DNA of 64,000 bases from Fonsecaea monophora. Lineage: Eukaryota > Ascomycota > Eurotiomycetes > Chaetothyriales > Herpotrichiellaceae. The stretch covers positions 513,189 through 577,188 of the forward strand of contig NW_019173937.1 of assembly GCF_001642475.1 (NCBI RefSeq). The letters run 5' to 3'. The notes beneath the pieces are model-generated. The model saw nothing but the letters and a program-made list of their open reading frames with translations, had not been told where the DNA came from and searched no databases. The number at the start of each line of letters is the position of its first letter. Positions within the stretch are counted from its first letter, which is position 1. Positions 8,101 through 18,400 of the stretch are shown one piece after another. Both the position numbers and the translations under genes were made by a program.

Positions 8101-10790
8101 AGGTCGATAATCGCAGGGGACATCAGACCAAGTAGGTTGAATGCCATCTCCTGTTGGGAGAAGGTTCGGACGCCGTATTTCTCGACGCCGTCAGCCACAA
8201 TGTTGTTGCCACTCATCAACCCGGTTCCACGAGTCCACCCAATGACGGCGCCGCAAATTGTGAGGTAGTCACCCCAGCTCTCGGAAGACCAACGGTTGAA
8301 GAGAGTCTCCAGCGCAAGTTTGGACTCGGAGTAAAGACCATCGTTGCCAAAGGTACCGTGGTTCGGCGAGAGAGGAAGCATGACTTGGGCTGGTCGAGTG
8401 TTGAACCCGTTCTCAAATTTCTTCGACTTGACATATCCAAGCAGACGAATCAGGTTAGTCAACATGATACGATGAGCAAGCTCAGACTTGGAGTCGATGC
8501 TGTCGATTTCGCGGCCGTTCTCAGGGATAGCGGCGAAGGGCACAATGAAGTCCAGATCCCAACCAAGACCCTTTTTAGTGTCGTAGATGTAGTCAACCAG
8601 GGCTTCCACGTCCTGTTTGCTTCCTTGATTAAATGGCACTACGACAAGCTGAGAGCCACGGCCACCGAACCGAGCATACATTGACTGGTAGTACTCGGTG
8701 ACCTCACGTGAGTAGCGGCTGGTCGTGACAACGACTTTGGCGCCACCACTGATCAGACCTTGTAGAACTTCCGCTCCAATGGAGCCGGCACCGGCACCGG
8801 TCATCAGCGCCATCTTGCCCTGGAAAGTTAGGCCTGACTTAGCCGCGTTCTCAAGCCCTTCGAGGTAGATACCCGTCAACTTCTTGCTGTACTCCCAACC
8901 ATGTTGTTCTTTCTTCTTCAGATGGAGGAACGGAATTGTCTCCGTCTTGCCTTGCTTAACGTTTCCGTTCATGGTAGCTCGTGGCAGTCCATTGCGACCA
9001 GGTTTCTTGACCTCACCATTCTCCTGTGGCATGATTTGTGACTCGTTCATTGCCAAAGCACGGACAACATCCTTGTACAAGGTGTTGAATTGCAACTGGG
9101 AAGCTTTTGATAGCTTGTGCTGTTTTCGAATCAACTTGTAAACGTTGCGCAGGTCATTCTGCACTTTAGTCCGATTGCTGTATTCAGAGATCTTCCCACC
9201 CTCGGCCATCTCACGGACGTAGTGCTCAAGCTTGCGGGCACTTTGTCGGGGGACTTCTTTGTAGTCGAGGTTGCCTCGCGCATCGATCGTGGTCTGGGGA
9301 CCGGTCGGGACCATGACATCCTTGTAAACCGGCGCTTCATTGAGAACATCCTTGCAGTTCTCAATAAGTTGCTCTCCGAGCTCCTTGGCCAGTTTATAGG
9401 TCTCGCCTCGCTCAGTGGGGCAGTTGTCAATGTGATATTGCATGTAGGCGATCAGGGTTGGATTTGATCGATTCATGATCCGAATGCACTGGCTGACGAT
9501 TTCTCGGTCCACTGCCTTGAGACGGCCGAAAATGATGTCATAGTACATGCTGAGAGCATCTTGTCGGGCCCAGTTCCACGAAGAGTCGTAAACACGAGCT
9601 TTCAAAGGGCTGAAGGAGGGTTCAATTCCTGAGGCATAGAACTCGCCATGTTCGGTGTTCCAAAGATCGAGCTGGGCTTGGAGGGCCTTGTTGGCCTCTT
9701 GAGAGCCAACGAAAGCTTTATCACCAGCACGTAGATCCATCTTGAGGTAACGGGCTAACAGCTCGAGTTGCTGTTTGAACAGTGCTCGTTGATCCTTGGT
9801 CAGAGCATCGATAGCAGCCGGATCCATCATCATGCCAGCGGCGGCACCACCGGCTGCGGCACCACCAGCTGAGGCGGAGGAAAGGCTGATTCCAGCTGCT
9901 GCAGCATATTTCTGGGCAACATCGCTGAGATAAGCCTTGGCATCGCTTTCCGAGCCTAGACGTGACGCTGGCTCCATGGTCAGAGCGAGCAGAAGAACTC
10001 CATCCTGTCTGCCAGGTCCGAGTCCGAAGCTGGTCTCGAGGTGTTTTCTGACAGCCGTAATATTAAAGCCACCAGGCATTTTGGAGGCAACCAAGCGGGC
10101 AATCAGTGACTGCGATTGCTTGCCGAGCTGGCCGTTGAAAGTTGATTGCATTGAAGCACCGAGTTCGTCCAAGGGGGTGTCTTCTGGTTTCTCTGGTGTC
10201 GAGCCAAACTCCTTGCCCAAATCTCCTAGAATTTCGTTTTGGAGGGTCGATTTTCCACCAACCAAGTCCTTGATTGCCTTGCTGAGGGGGATATCTGCAA
10301 GTGGCTTCTTCAACTTCTGAGCCACCAACGCCCGCAAGATGTCGACTGCTCCAATTGGAGCATCCGGCACTGCAGCTGCAGGGCCAGCGCTGGCTGCTGG
10401 CGGAGGAGCTGCGGCTGTGGCGGAGGGAGCAGCAGCAGGAGCAGGTGTGGATGATGCTGCAGCGGACGATGAAGCTTGAGCAGCTGCTGGAGCAGGCTCT
10501 TCCTCCACCGGATCGACATCATAGTATATCTCTTTCAAATCCTTGTTGTACGCTAGCACCTGTCGCGATAATGAGGTAGCAGCATCGTAGGTCTCATATT
10601 TGGAGGCAAGGGTTCTCTTGGCCATACCGCCCAGGGTGTCTGCAGGACCAATTTCAACAATTCTTTCTGTTCTATTCTTTTCAAGGATAACATCTTGTGT
10701 CTCAATCCACCTGACCGGCGAGGCAAACTGATATGCTAGAAGCTCAACAAGGAGCGTATGAGCGAGCTCTTGCTCGACTTCGGGACGCAT
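5187..10790 (-). CDS. fas2: Fatty acid synthase subunit alpha
   Basis: Single-exon gene of 1867 residues, full length for the fungal alpha chain. It forms the alpha6-beta6 cytosolic synthase with FAS1, which is encoded next door in the opposite direction. Domains in order: the C-terminal piece of the malonyl/palmitoyl transferase (1-90), an Ala/Pro-rich swinging linker (about 97-140), and the acyl carrier domain with phosphopantetheine Ser181 in GGKSTLQNE. After a Gly/Ala linker near 305 comes the ketoacyl reductase (about 650-900, nucleotide-binding motif GAGAGSIG). Next is the ketosynthase, with Cys1285 in TPVGACATAVES and later FHGTST and GHPKGAAGAW. Last is the phosphopantetheinyl transferase (IGVDVEDI, WSAKEAVFKSLG), ending VSAF. 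It makes C16/C18 acyl-CoA. The start MRPEVEQELA matches the conserved start of Pezizomycotina alpha chains. Confidence 0.98.
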   Translation of the reverse strand: MRPEVEQELAHTLLVELLAYQFASPVRWIETQDVILEKNRTERIVEIGPADTLGGMAKRTLASKYETYDAATSLSRQVLAYNKDLKEIYYDVDPVEEEPAPAAAQASSSAAASSTPAPAAAPSATAAAPPPAASAGPAAAVPDAPIGAVDILRALVAQKLKKPLADIPLSKAIKDLVGGKSTLQNEILGDLGKEFGSTPEKPEDTPLDELGASMQSTFNGQLGKQSQSLIARLVASKMPGGFNITAVRKHLETSFGLGPGRQDGVLLLALTMEPASRLGSESDAKAYLSDVAQKYAAAAGISLSSASAGGAAAGGAAAGMMMDPAAIDALTKDQRALFKQQLELLARYLKMDLRAGDKAFVGSQEANKALQAQLDLWNTEHGEFYASGIEPSFSPLKARVYDSSWNWARQDALSMYYDIIFGRLKAVDREIVSQCIRIMNRSNPTLIAYMQYHIDNCPTERGETYKLAKELGEQLIENCKDVLNEAPVYKDVMVPTGPQTTIDARGNLDYKEVPRQSARKLEHYVREMAEGGKISEYSNRTKVQNDLRNVYKLIRKQHKLSKASQLQFNTLYKDVVRALAMNESQIMPQENGEVKKPGRNGLPRATMNGNVKQGKTETIPFLHLKKKEQHGWEYSKKLTGIYLEGLENAAKSGLTFQGKMALMTGAGAGSIGAEVLQGLISGGAKVVVTTSRYSREVTEYYQSMYARFGGRGSQLVVVPFNQGSKQDVEALVDYIYDTKKGLGWDLDFIVPFAAIPENGREIDSIDSKSELAHRIMLTNLIRLLGYVKSKKFENGFNTRPAQVMLPLSPNHGTFGNDGLYSESKLALETLFNRWSSESWGDYLTICGAVIGWTRGTGLMSGNNIVADGVEKYGVRTFSQQEMAFNLLGLMSPAIIDLCQQEPVFADLNGGLQFLPDLKDLMTKLRAEIMETSAIRQAVTKETALENKVVNGEDSEALYKKVTIEPRANLKFDFPELPDWQKEVEPLNAKLKGMVDLDKVVVVTGFSEIGPWGNSRTRWEMEAYGEFSLEGCVEMAWMMGLIKNHNGPLKGKSYSGWVDAKTGEPVDDKDVKAKYEKHILEHSGIRLIEPELFNGYDPKKKQLLQEIQIEEDLDQFESSKETAEEFKRQHGDKVEVFELESGEYSVRLKKGATLLIPKALRFDRLVAGQIPTGWNAKTYGVPDDIISQVDQVTLFVLVCTAEALLSAGVTDPYEFYKYVHLSEVGNCVGSGIGGTTALRGMYKDRFMDKPVQKDILQESFINTMAAWVNMLLLSSTGPIKTPVGACATAVESVDIGYETIVEGKARVCFVGGFDDFQEEGSYEFANMKATSNAEDEFAHGRTPKEMSRPTTTTRNGFMESQGCGMQIIMSARLALDMGTPIYGILGLVSTATDKIGRSVPAPGQGVLTTARENPGKFPSPLLDINYRRRQLELRRRAIKNWQESELLYLHEEVAAMKAQAGFGFNEAEYMQERAEHIEREAIRQEKEAQFSLGNNFWKQDPTIAPLRGALATWGLTIDDLDVASFHGTSTVANDKNESEVLCKQMAHLGRKKGNAMLGIFQKYLTGHPKGAAGAWMFNGCLQVLNSGLVPGNRNADNVDQVMEKFDYIVYPSRSLQTDGIKAFSVTSFGFGQKGAQAIGIHPKYLYAALDEAEFQRYKVKVEARQKKAYRYLHNGMINNSVFVAKTKAPYPDEIMQKVFLNPEQRVVADKKSGELIYHPTQPKKTPSPNALETKAMLESLTQANATEGSKIGVDVEDIRAINIDNETFVKRNFTEQERAYCNKAPSPQASYAGRWSAKEAVFKSLGVQSKGAGAPLSDIEILVDEKGAPKVALHGAALEAAKQVGVKTVNVSISHSDSQAIAVAVSAF

Positions 10791-12440
10791 TTCGGCGGTT
10801 TCGAGGCTTCGAGGTTTCGAGGTACAATTATGAAGGATGAAGGCTTCTCTTTCTAGAGTCTGAGGTCGGATTGACCAGATCCAATTGCCTGGTGCTGGAT
10901 GAAGTTAATCAGAGCAGGGCAATGGCGAGCACAGGTTGTGCAGTGAAGGTACTTGTGCTTGGTCAAACAAGCCAAATTGGTGGTTACAATGGGATGAAGG
11001 AAAGGATGTATCGGAGGAAGGAGTGCGGAGGAGCTGGGAGGTTGGAAAGTGATGAAGTTGTTTCGAACTTCGACGTTCAGGTGTCCTGTGGCTTCGGGAA
11101 AGAAAAAGTAATCCGCAACAAGATGACAATCAGCCCACGGACAAGAGGGTTGAATTGAATATGGAGACAGAAGAGGTCAAGCGGCGAGCAAGATGAGTTT
11201 TTGCGACGTCGCTTTGGTTTTGGTTGGGAAGGGATCTGTCAAGCTGCGGATGGATGCTGTAACCAACTGCGGGCGGAGATGTTGAAAAAATTGGCCGTCG
11301 CCCTGTACATGCACGCATCAGCCTGATAGGCTTGAACCACCAACACCTGCAGTGTTTGTTGGAGACCACGAGAATGGGAAGGTTGAGAAAGGGTGGGGAC
11401 AGAGTGGGCACTATGGATAAGCCGAAGTTGGCCGGCTGTGAGTCTGGCTCCCCCACGAAAAATTTTGGGGAGGCAAAAAATCTTCTAGGCAGGGTTTTTC
11501 CGTCGCCGGGCACCACAAAACTTGCAGGGACCGAGCTAGGCATCTAGGGAGGTACCTATCCAAGGGGCCTTCTTCGTAAAGCGAAGCCCAGAATTGGAGA
11601 AGTATCTGCACAGCGACGTAAAGCTGAGGTCACTCACGAGCTCACTGGTGGTTCTGGTAGGTGCTTAGAGAGAACACAGTATCCTTTTCTTCTTGGAGAC
11701 AAGAACAATCAATATGTTAGCGCAAAAGCTCATTCACTGAATCTCGCTGCCTACTCTGCCTAGCCACCCAGCCCAAGTTGATTTGATTAGTATGACCACT
11801 TGTTGCGAGTGTTTTCCTTTCTTCCGTCAAGAGGGTTGAGGAGGAAGCGATGACGCCGTTGTACCTGTCCCTGCAGAAGCGCGCTGCCCACCAAAATTTT
11901 AGCGTGGCCTAGTCGTCTGAGGGGCCGTCATCCGGGGATTACCATTGGCGCATATCTGGTGAGGACCGCCGGAACCAGGGATCCACAACGCCCCGGCCGG
12001 CGTGAGGCTGGGCTTGGATGGCCTGGAATGGTTGCGTTTTGGGGTTGCTGAGGTCTGAGTGATGGTTTGGGAGCGGCGAAGCGGGAAAAACTTTGTGCTT
12101 CACTCAACAGACATTCACAGCTTCGGCCATATTCGTATCGCAAGATCATCAGATCCATCCAACATTGGAAGACCACCCCCAATACATACTGCTCTTGAGT
12201 GCCTTCCATTGCTCCAGTGGCCACTTTGCCATTTCCTCAATAACTAATCCTATCGTGCTACCAGCTGTGTCTGTTCCTGCTCCAACATAATTTCTCGACT
12301 GACACTCCTTTCTATCTTCCTCACTCATTCCCTCAGGAACGCGCAAATTTTCAAGTGGCATTAGCTTGCTCACTTTGATAATACACACTACCTTACACTA
12401 TCGCACGACATAGAAACATTCAATCTACACGGCAGCAACC
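10791..12440. promoter_or_regulatory. Shared divergent promoter of FAS2 and FAS1
   Basis: This 1650-base region separates the two FAS start codons and must contain both promoters and both 5' UTRs. Just upstream of the FAS2 ATG (10800-10822) the motif TCGAGG recurs three times with 2-3 base spacers (CCTCGA on the FAS2 strand). The last 400 bases before the FAS1 ATG are pyrimidine-rich, as in many fungal core promoters. I see no gene here. A shared promoter fits the equal amounts of alpha and beta chains that are needed. Confidence 0.75.
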
Positions 12441-15400
12441 ATGTACTCCGGCGGTGCGACCGGCACTCACACTCCTCGATCATCCCAGAACCTCCGCCCT
12501 CTTATCCTCACTCATGGCTCTTTGGAGTACTCCTTCCTGATACCTACCGGTCTCCATTTCCAGGCATCTCAGCTGAAAGATGCGTTCAATGCATCACTCC
12601 CAGAACCCACAGATGAGCTCGCTCAAGATGACGAGCCTTCATCAAGTGCCGAGCTAGTCGCCCGCTACATTGGCTTCATTGCCGCTGAAGTCGATGATGA
12701 CGAGGAGGCTGCTGGATTTGTTGAAGTGCTCAAGGTGGCTTTGAACGAGTTTGAGCGAGCTTTCATGCATGCGAATGATGTACATGCTTTGGCTGCAACC
12801 CTGCCCGGGATTACGGCGAAGAAAAATCTTTTGGTTCAGTGTTACTACGCTGGTCGTGCGGCAGTGGCACGGCCTATCAAACCCCACGACTCGGCTCTGC
12901 TTCGGGCAGCAGATGATGAGGAGGCCAGCATTTTTACCGTCTTTGGCGGGCAGGGAAACATTGAAGAATATTTTGAGGAGCTGCGCGAGGTCTATACCAC
13001 ATATCCATCATTCACCAAAGATCTGATTGAATCCTCGGCCGAGCTGCTGCAGACATTGGCTAGAAGTCCAAAGGCGGACAAGTTTTACACCAAAGGCCTC
13101 GACATACTAAGCTGGCTCGCCGACAAGGAAACACAACCTGACACCGATTACTTGGTCTCTGCGCCGGTCAGCTTGCCCTTGATCGGACTGGTCCAGCTTG
13201 CCCACTATCAGGTGACCTGCAAAGTCCTTGGGAAGACGCCTGGTGAGGTCAATGAACGGCTCAATGGCACCACAGGCCACTCTCAGGGTGTAGTCACCGC
13301 TGCGGCTATTGCCACTGCAACTTCGTGGGAAAGCTTTGCAAGAGCGGCCAGAGATGCCATCACCATGCTCTTCTGGATCGGCATGCGGAGTCAGCAAGCC
13401 TACCCTCGCACAAGTATTGCGCCCTCGATCCTGCAAGATTCGCTGGAAGCCGGGGAAGGCAATCCCACACCTATGCTTTCGGTGCGAGACCTGTCTAAGA
13501 AGCAACTCCAAGAGCACATCGACGCCACCAACGAGCATTTGCCCAAAGATCGACATATTGCCATTTCTCTGGTAAACAGTGCCCGTAACTTCGTCGTGAC
13601 CGGTGCTCCAATCTCTCTGCATGGTCTCAATCTTCGACTACGGAAGGTCAAGGCTCCCACTGGTCTAGACCAAAACCGCATTCCCTTTACGGAGCGTAAA
13701 GTGCGCTTTGTCAACCGGTTCCTACCAATTACCGCTCCCTTCCACAGCCCCCTGTTAAGTGAGGCATACAAGCAGATCCTCGAGGACTTGGCCGACACTA
13801 AGATTCCCGCGTCTCGTTTGACTATTCCCGTGTACGACACAAACACTGGTGAGGATCTTCGCGCCCAGCAAGACAAGGATGTGGTCCCGGATCTTGTGCG
13901 TATGATAACCCAGGATCCAGTTCACTGGGAGCAGGCTACAGTCTTTGAAGGCGCCTCCCACATCATCGATTTTGGCCCAGGAGGTATTTCAGGCCTTGGA
14001 GTTCTCACCAACCGCAACAAAGATGGCACCGGAGTGCGCGTGATTTTGGCTGGTGCCATGGATGGGACCAACACGGAAGTTGGGTACAAGCCCGAACTCT
14101 TCGACCGCGACGAGGAACATGCCGTGAAATATGCGACCAACTGGGTCAAGGAACATGGACCCAGACTTGTCAAAACTTCCGTTGGTCAAACCTACGTAGA
14201 CACCAAGATGTCGCGCTTGCTGGGTGTGCCGCCTTTGATGGTTGCTGGCATGACTCCCTGCACTGTGCCGTGGGACTTCGTTGCCGCGACCATGAATGCC
14301 GGCTACCACATTGAATTGGCCGGTGGCGGTTACTACAATGCAAAGAGTATGACTGAAGCATTGAACAAGATTGAGAAGGCAATTCCACCTGGCCGAGGCA
14401 TTACAGTCAACTTGATCTATGTCAATCCCCGTGCTATGGGCTGGCAAATCCCGCTTCTCGCCCAGCTCCGTGCTGACGGTGTGCCCATCGAAGGCTTGAC
14501 TATCGGTGCAGGTGTGCCATCGATCGAGGTTGCTCAAGAATACATCGATACCCTCGGGATCAAGCACATTGCCTTCAAGCCTGGGTCTATGGACGCCATC
14601 CAGCAAGTCATTAACATCGCCAAAGCCAATCCAACATTCCCTGTCATTCTGCAATGGACTGGTGGACGCGGTGGTGGCCATCACTCTTTCGAAGATTTCC
14701 ATCAGCCAATCATCCAGATGTACGGCCGTATTCGAAAATGCCAGAATATTATCCTGGTGGCAGGTAGCGGTTTTGGCGGATCTGAAGACACTTATCCGTA
14801 TCTGACCGGTACATGGTCGCGCAAATTCGGCTATCCGCCGATGCCTTTTGATGGTATCCTCTTTGGCAGTCGTATGATGACGGCGAAGGAGGCCCATACT
14901 TCTTTCAATGCAAAGAAGGCCATTGCTGAAGCTGAAGGTGTTGATGACTCCGACTGGGAGAAGACATACAAAGGAGCCGCTGGCGGTGTTATCACTGTCC
15001 GATCGGAGATGGGCGAGCCAATTCACAAGCTTGCGACTCGCGGTGTCAAATTCTGGGCGGAGATGGATCAGAAGATCTTTAGCCTGGATAAAAAGAAGCG
15101 CGTCGCAGAGCTTAAGAAGCAACGCGAGTACATCATCAAGAAGCTGAACGACGACTTCCAGAAAGTTTGGTTCGGCAAGAATTCTGCAGGTGAGACAGTC
15201 GACCTTGAGGACATGACCTATGCCGAAGTGATTCGACGTATGGTCGAACTTATGTACGTGAAGCATCAATCCCGGTGGATCGAGGTCACGCTGCGTAATC
15301 TCACTGTCGATTTCATCCGACGAGTCGAGGAACGTTTTACTGTCGGCTCAGGAAAACCCTCCCTCATCCAGAGCTACGCAGAATTCGAGAACCCGTTCCC

Positions 15401-18400
15401 TGTTGTGGACAAGGTTCTAGCCGCATATCCCGAGGCTGAAACTCAGTTGATCAATGCGCAGGACGTCCAGCACTTCCTGCTCTTGTGCCAGCGACGCGGT
15501 CAAAAGCCTGTGCCATTTGTTCCCTCTCTCGACGAAAACTTCGAGTTCTGGTTCAAGAAGGATTCTCTCTGGCAATCCGAGGATCTTGATGCTGTGGTTG
15601 ATCAGGATGTTGGCAGGACCTGCATCTTACAAGGACCCATGGCTGCCAAATACTCAACCAAGGTCGATGAGCCCATCAAAGAAATTCTGGACGGCATTCA
15701 CCATGACCACATCCGAGGACTGATCCAAGATTTCTATGGTGGACGTGATTCTGCCGTTCCTGTCATCGAGTATTTTGGTGGGAAGATCATCACTTCTGCG
15801 GAGAGCGTGGTGGAGCTGGATGGTGTCACTGTCATCCCCGATGGGTCACGGACCACGTACAGGCTCTCAACTTCGCCATCTGCTACACTGCCCGATGCTG
15901 ATGCTTGGATTCAGCTTCTCGCTGGGAAAAACTACTCATGGCGACATGCCTTCTTTACAGCTGATGTTTTTGTACAAGGTGCTCGCTATCAGAACAATCC
16001 TATCAGACGCATCTTAGCTCCGACGCGTGGCATGACTGTCGAAATCGCTCATCCAAAGGACCCTTACAAGACCACGATCGTCGTCAAGGAGCCCAGCCAA
16101 TCTGGAAAGTTGGTCAGGACGCTCGACATTAGTCTGTTCGGCAAGAATGAGATCCTAATGAATATGTGGGAAGAAAGGACAGCAGAAGGAGAGCCCGTTG
16201 CCCTTCCTTTCAAATTTATTTACCATCCGGAAACTGGCTATGCGCCAATTCATGAAGTTATGGATGGTCGCAACGACCGCATCAAGGAATTCTACTACCG
16301 GGTTTGGTTTGGCGAGAAGGATGTGCCATTTGACACCCCTACCACGAACGTCTTCGATGGGGGCAGGGCGACTATTGTAACTCAAGACGTTGCCGACTTT
16401 GTCCACGCAGTTGGAAATACTGGTGAAGCCTTCGTCGACCGCCCTGGTAAGGAAGTCTTTGCACCCATGGACTTTGCTATTGTGGTTGGGTGGAAGGCTA
16501 TCACGAAACCAATTTTCCCTCGCGCGATCGACGGTGACCTTCTCAAGCTCGTCCACCTGTCGAATGGCTTCCGCATGCTTCCTGGCGCTGAACCCTTAAA
16601 GGTCGGCGATGAGCTTCACACCTCTGCCCGCATCAACGCGGTGCTCAATCAAGACTCTGGCAAAATGGTAGAGGTTTGCGGCACTATCACCCGCAGAGGA
16701 CAGCCGGTGATGGAAGTTACAAGCCAATTCCTGTACAGGGGCACCTACGAGGATTACGAGAATACCTTCCAACGCAAACAGGAGACGCCAATGCAAGTCA
16801 CACTGGCCACGTCAAAAGACATTGCCGTTCTTCGATCCAAGGAATGGTTTCACCTTGATGAGCCGGATATCGACCTGCTGGGACAAACTCTGACATTCCG
16901 TCTGTCAAGCCTCGTCCGCTTCAAGAACAAGTCCGTCTTCTCCAGCGTAGAGACTATGGGTCAGGTCGAATTGGAACTACCTACCAAGGAAATCATTCAA
17001 GTTGCATCCGTCGAGTATGAAGCGGGAGTCTCTCATGGCAATCCAGTGATTGACTACCTCCAGCGAAACGGCCAAACTATTGACCAACCTGTCAATTTTG
17101 AGAACGCAATCCCTCTCAGTGGCAAGACTCCTTTGACTCTGAGGGCGCCAGCTTCAAATGAGACCTATGCTCGCGTATCAGGCGACTACAATCCTATTCA
17201 CGTGTCGCGGATATTTGCCAGCTACGCAAACCTTCCTGGTACAATCACTCATGGCATGTATTCCAGCGCTGCCGTCCGAAGCCTGGTGGAGACTTGGGCC
17301 GCAGAGAACCATATTGGACGTGTTCGAAGCTACCATGTCTCCTTGGTTGGCATGGTCCTCCCCAATGATGACTTGGAGGTCAAACTCGAGCACGTCGGCA
17401 TGGTTGCTGGTCGAAAAATAATCAAGATTGAGACGACCAATAAAGAAACCGGCGACAAAGTTCTCGTTGCTGAAGCTGAAGTTGAGCAGCCTGTGTCGTC
17501 GTATGTGTTCACGGGTCAAGGCTCGCAAGAACAAGGCATGGGCATGGACCTCTACGCTCGCAGTCCCGTGGCCAAGGAGGTGTGGGACCGCGCCGATCGT
17601 CACTTCATGGATAACTATGGTCTCTCCATCATTAATATTGTCAAGAACAATCCCAAAGAATTGACCATCCATTTTGGTGGGCCACGTGGCAAAGCCATTC
17701 GACAAAACTACATGGCAATGACCTTCGAATCCATCAATGCTGACGGCTCTGTCAAATCCGAGAAGATCTTCAAGGAGATCAACGACAACACCTCGTCTTA
17801 CACCTACCGCTCCCCCACCGGTTTGCTGTCTGCCACACAGTTCACGCAGCCAGCCTTGACATTGATGGAGAAGGCTGCGTTCGAAGACATGCGCTCCAAG
17901 GGCCTTGTCCAGCGTGACAGCAGCTTTGCTGGCCACTCGCTGGGAGAGTACTCCGCTCTCGCCTCGATCGCCGAAGTCATGCCCATTGAGAGCTTGGTGT
18001 CAGTCGTGTTTTACCGCGGTTTGACCATGCAAGTTGCCGTGGAGCGTGATGAGCAGGGACGAAGCAACTACTCGATGTGCGCCGTAAACCCGAGCCGGAT
18101 CTCCAAGACGTTCAATGAACAGGCTTTACAATATGTCGTGGAGAACATTGCCGAGACCACTGACTGGCTGGTGGAGATCGTCAACTACAACGTTGCGAAC
18201 ATGCAATATGTGTGCGCTGGTGATCTGCGCGCGCTTGACTGCTTGACAAATGTGCTCAACGTCCTCAAGATGCAGAAGATTGACATCCAAGCCTTGATGC
18301 AACAGATGTCTCTGGACGATGTGAAGGCTCACCTGGTTGAGATCATTGGTGAATGTCGCAAGCGGACGGAGGCCAAGCCGCAGCCGATCGAGCTCGAACG

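Noticed and set aside
13989..15269. A 426-codon minus-strand frame inside FAS1
   Set aside because: It is the antisense shadow of the enoyl reductase region of FAS1.
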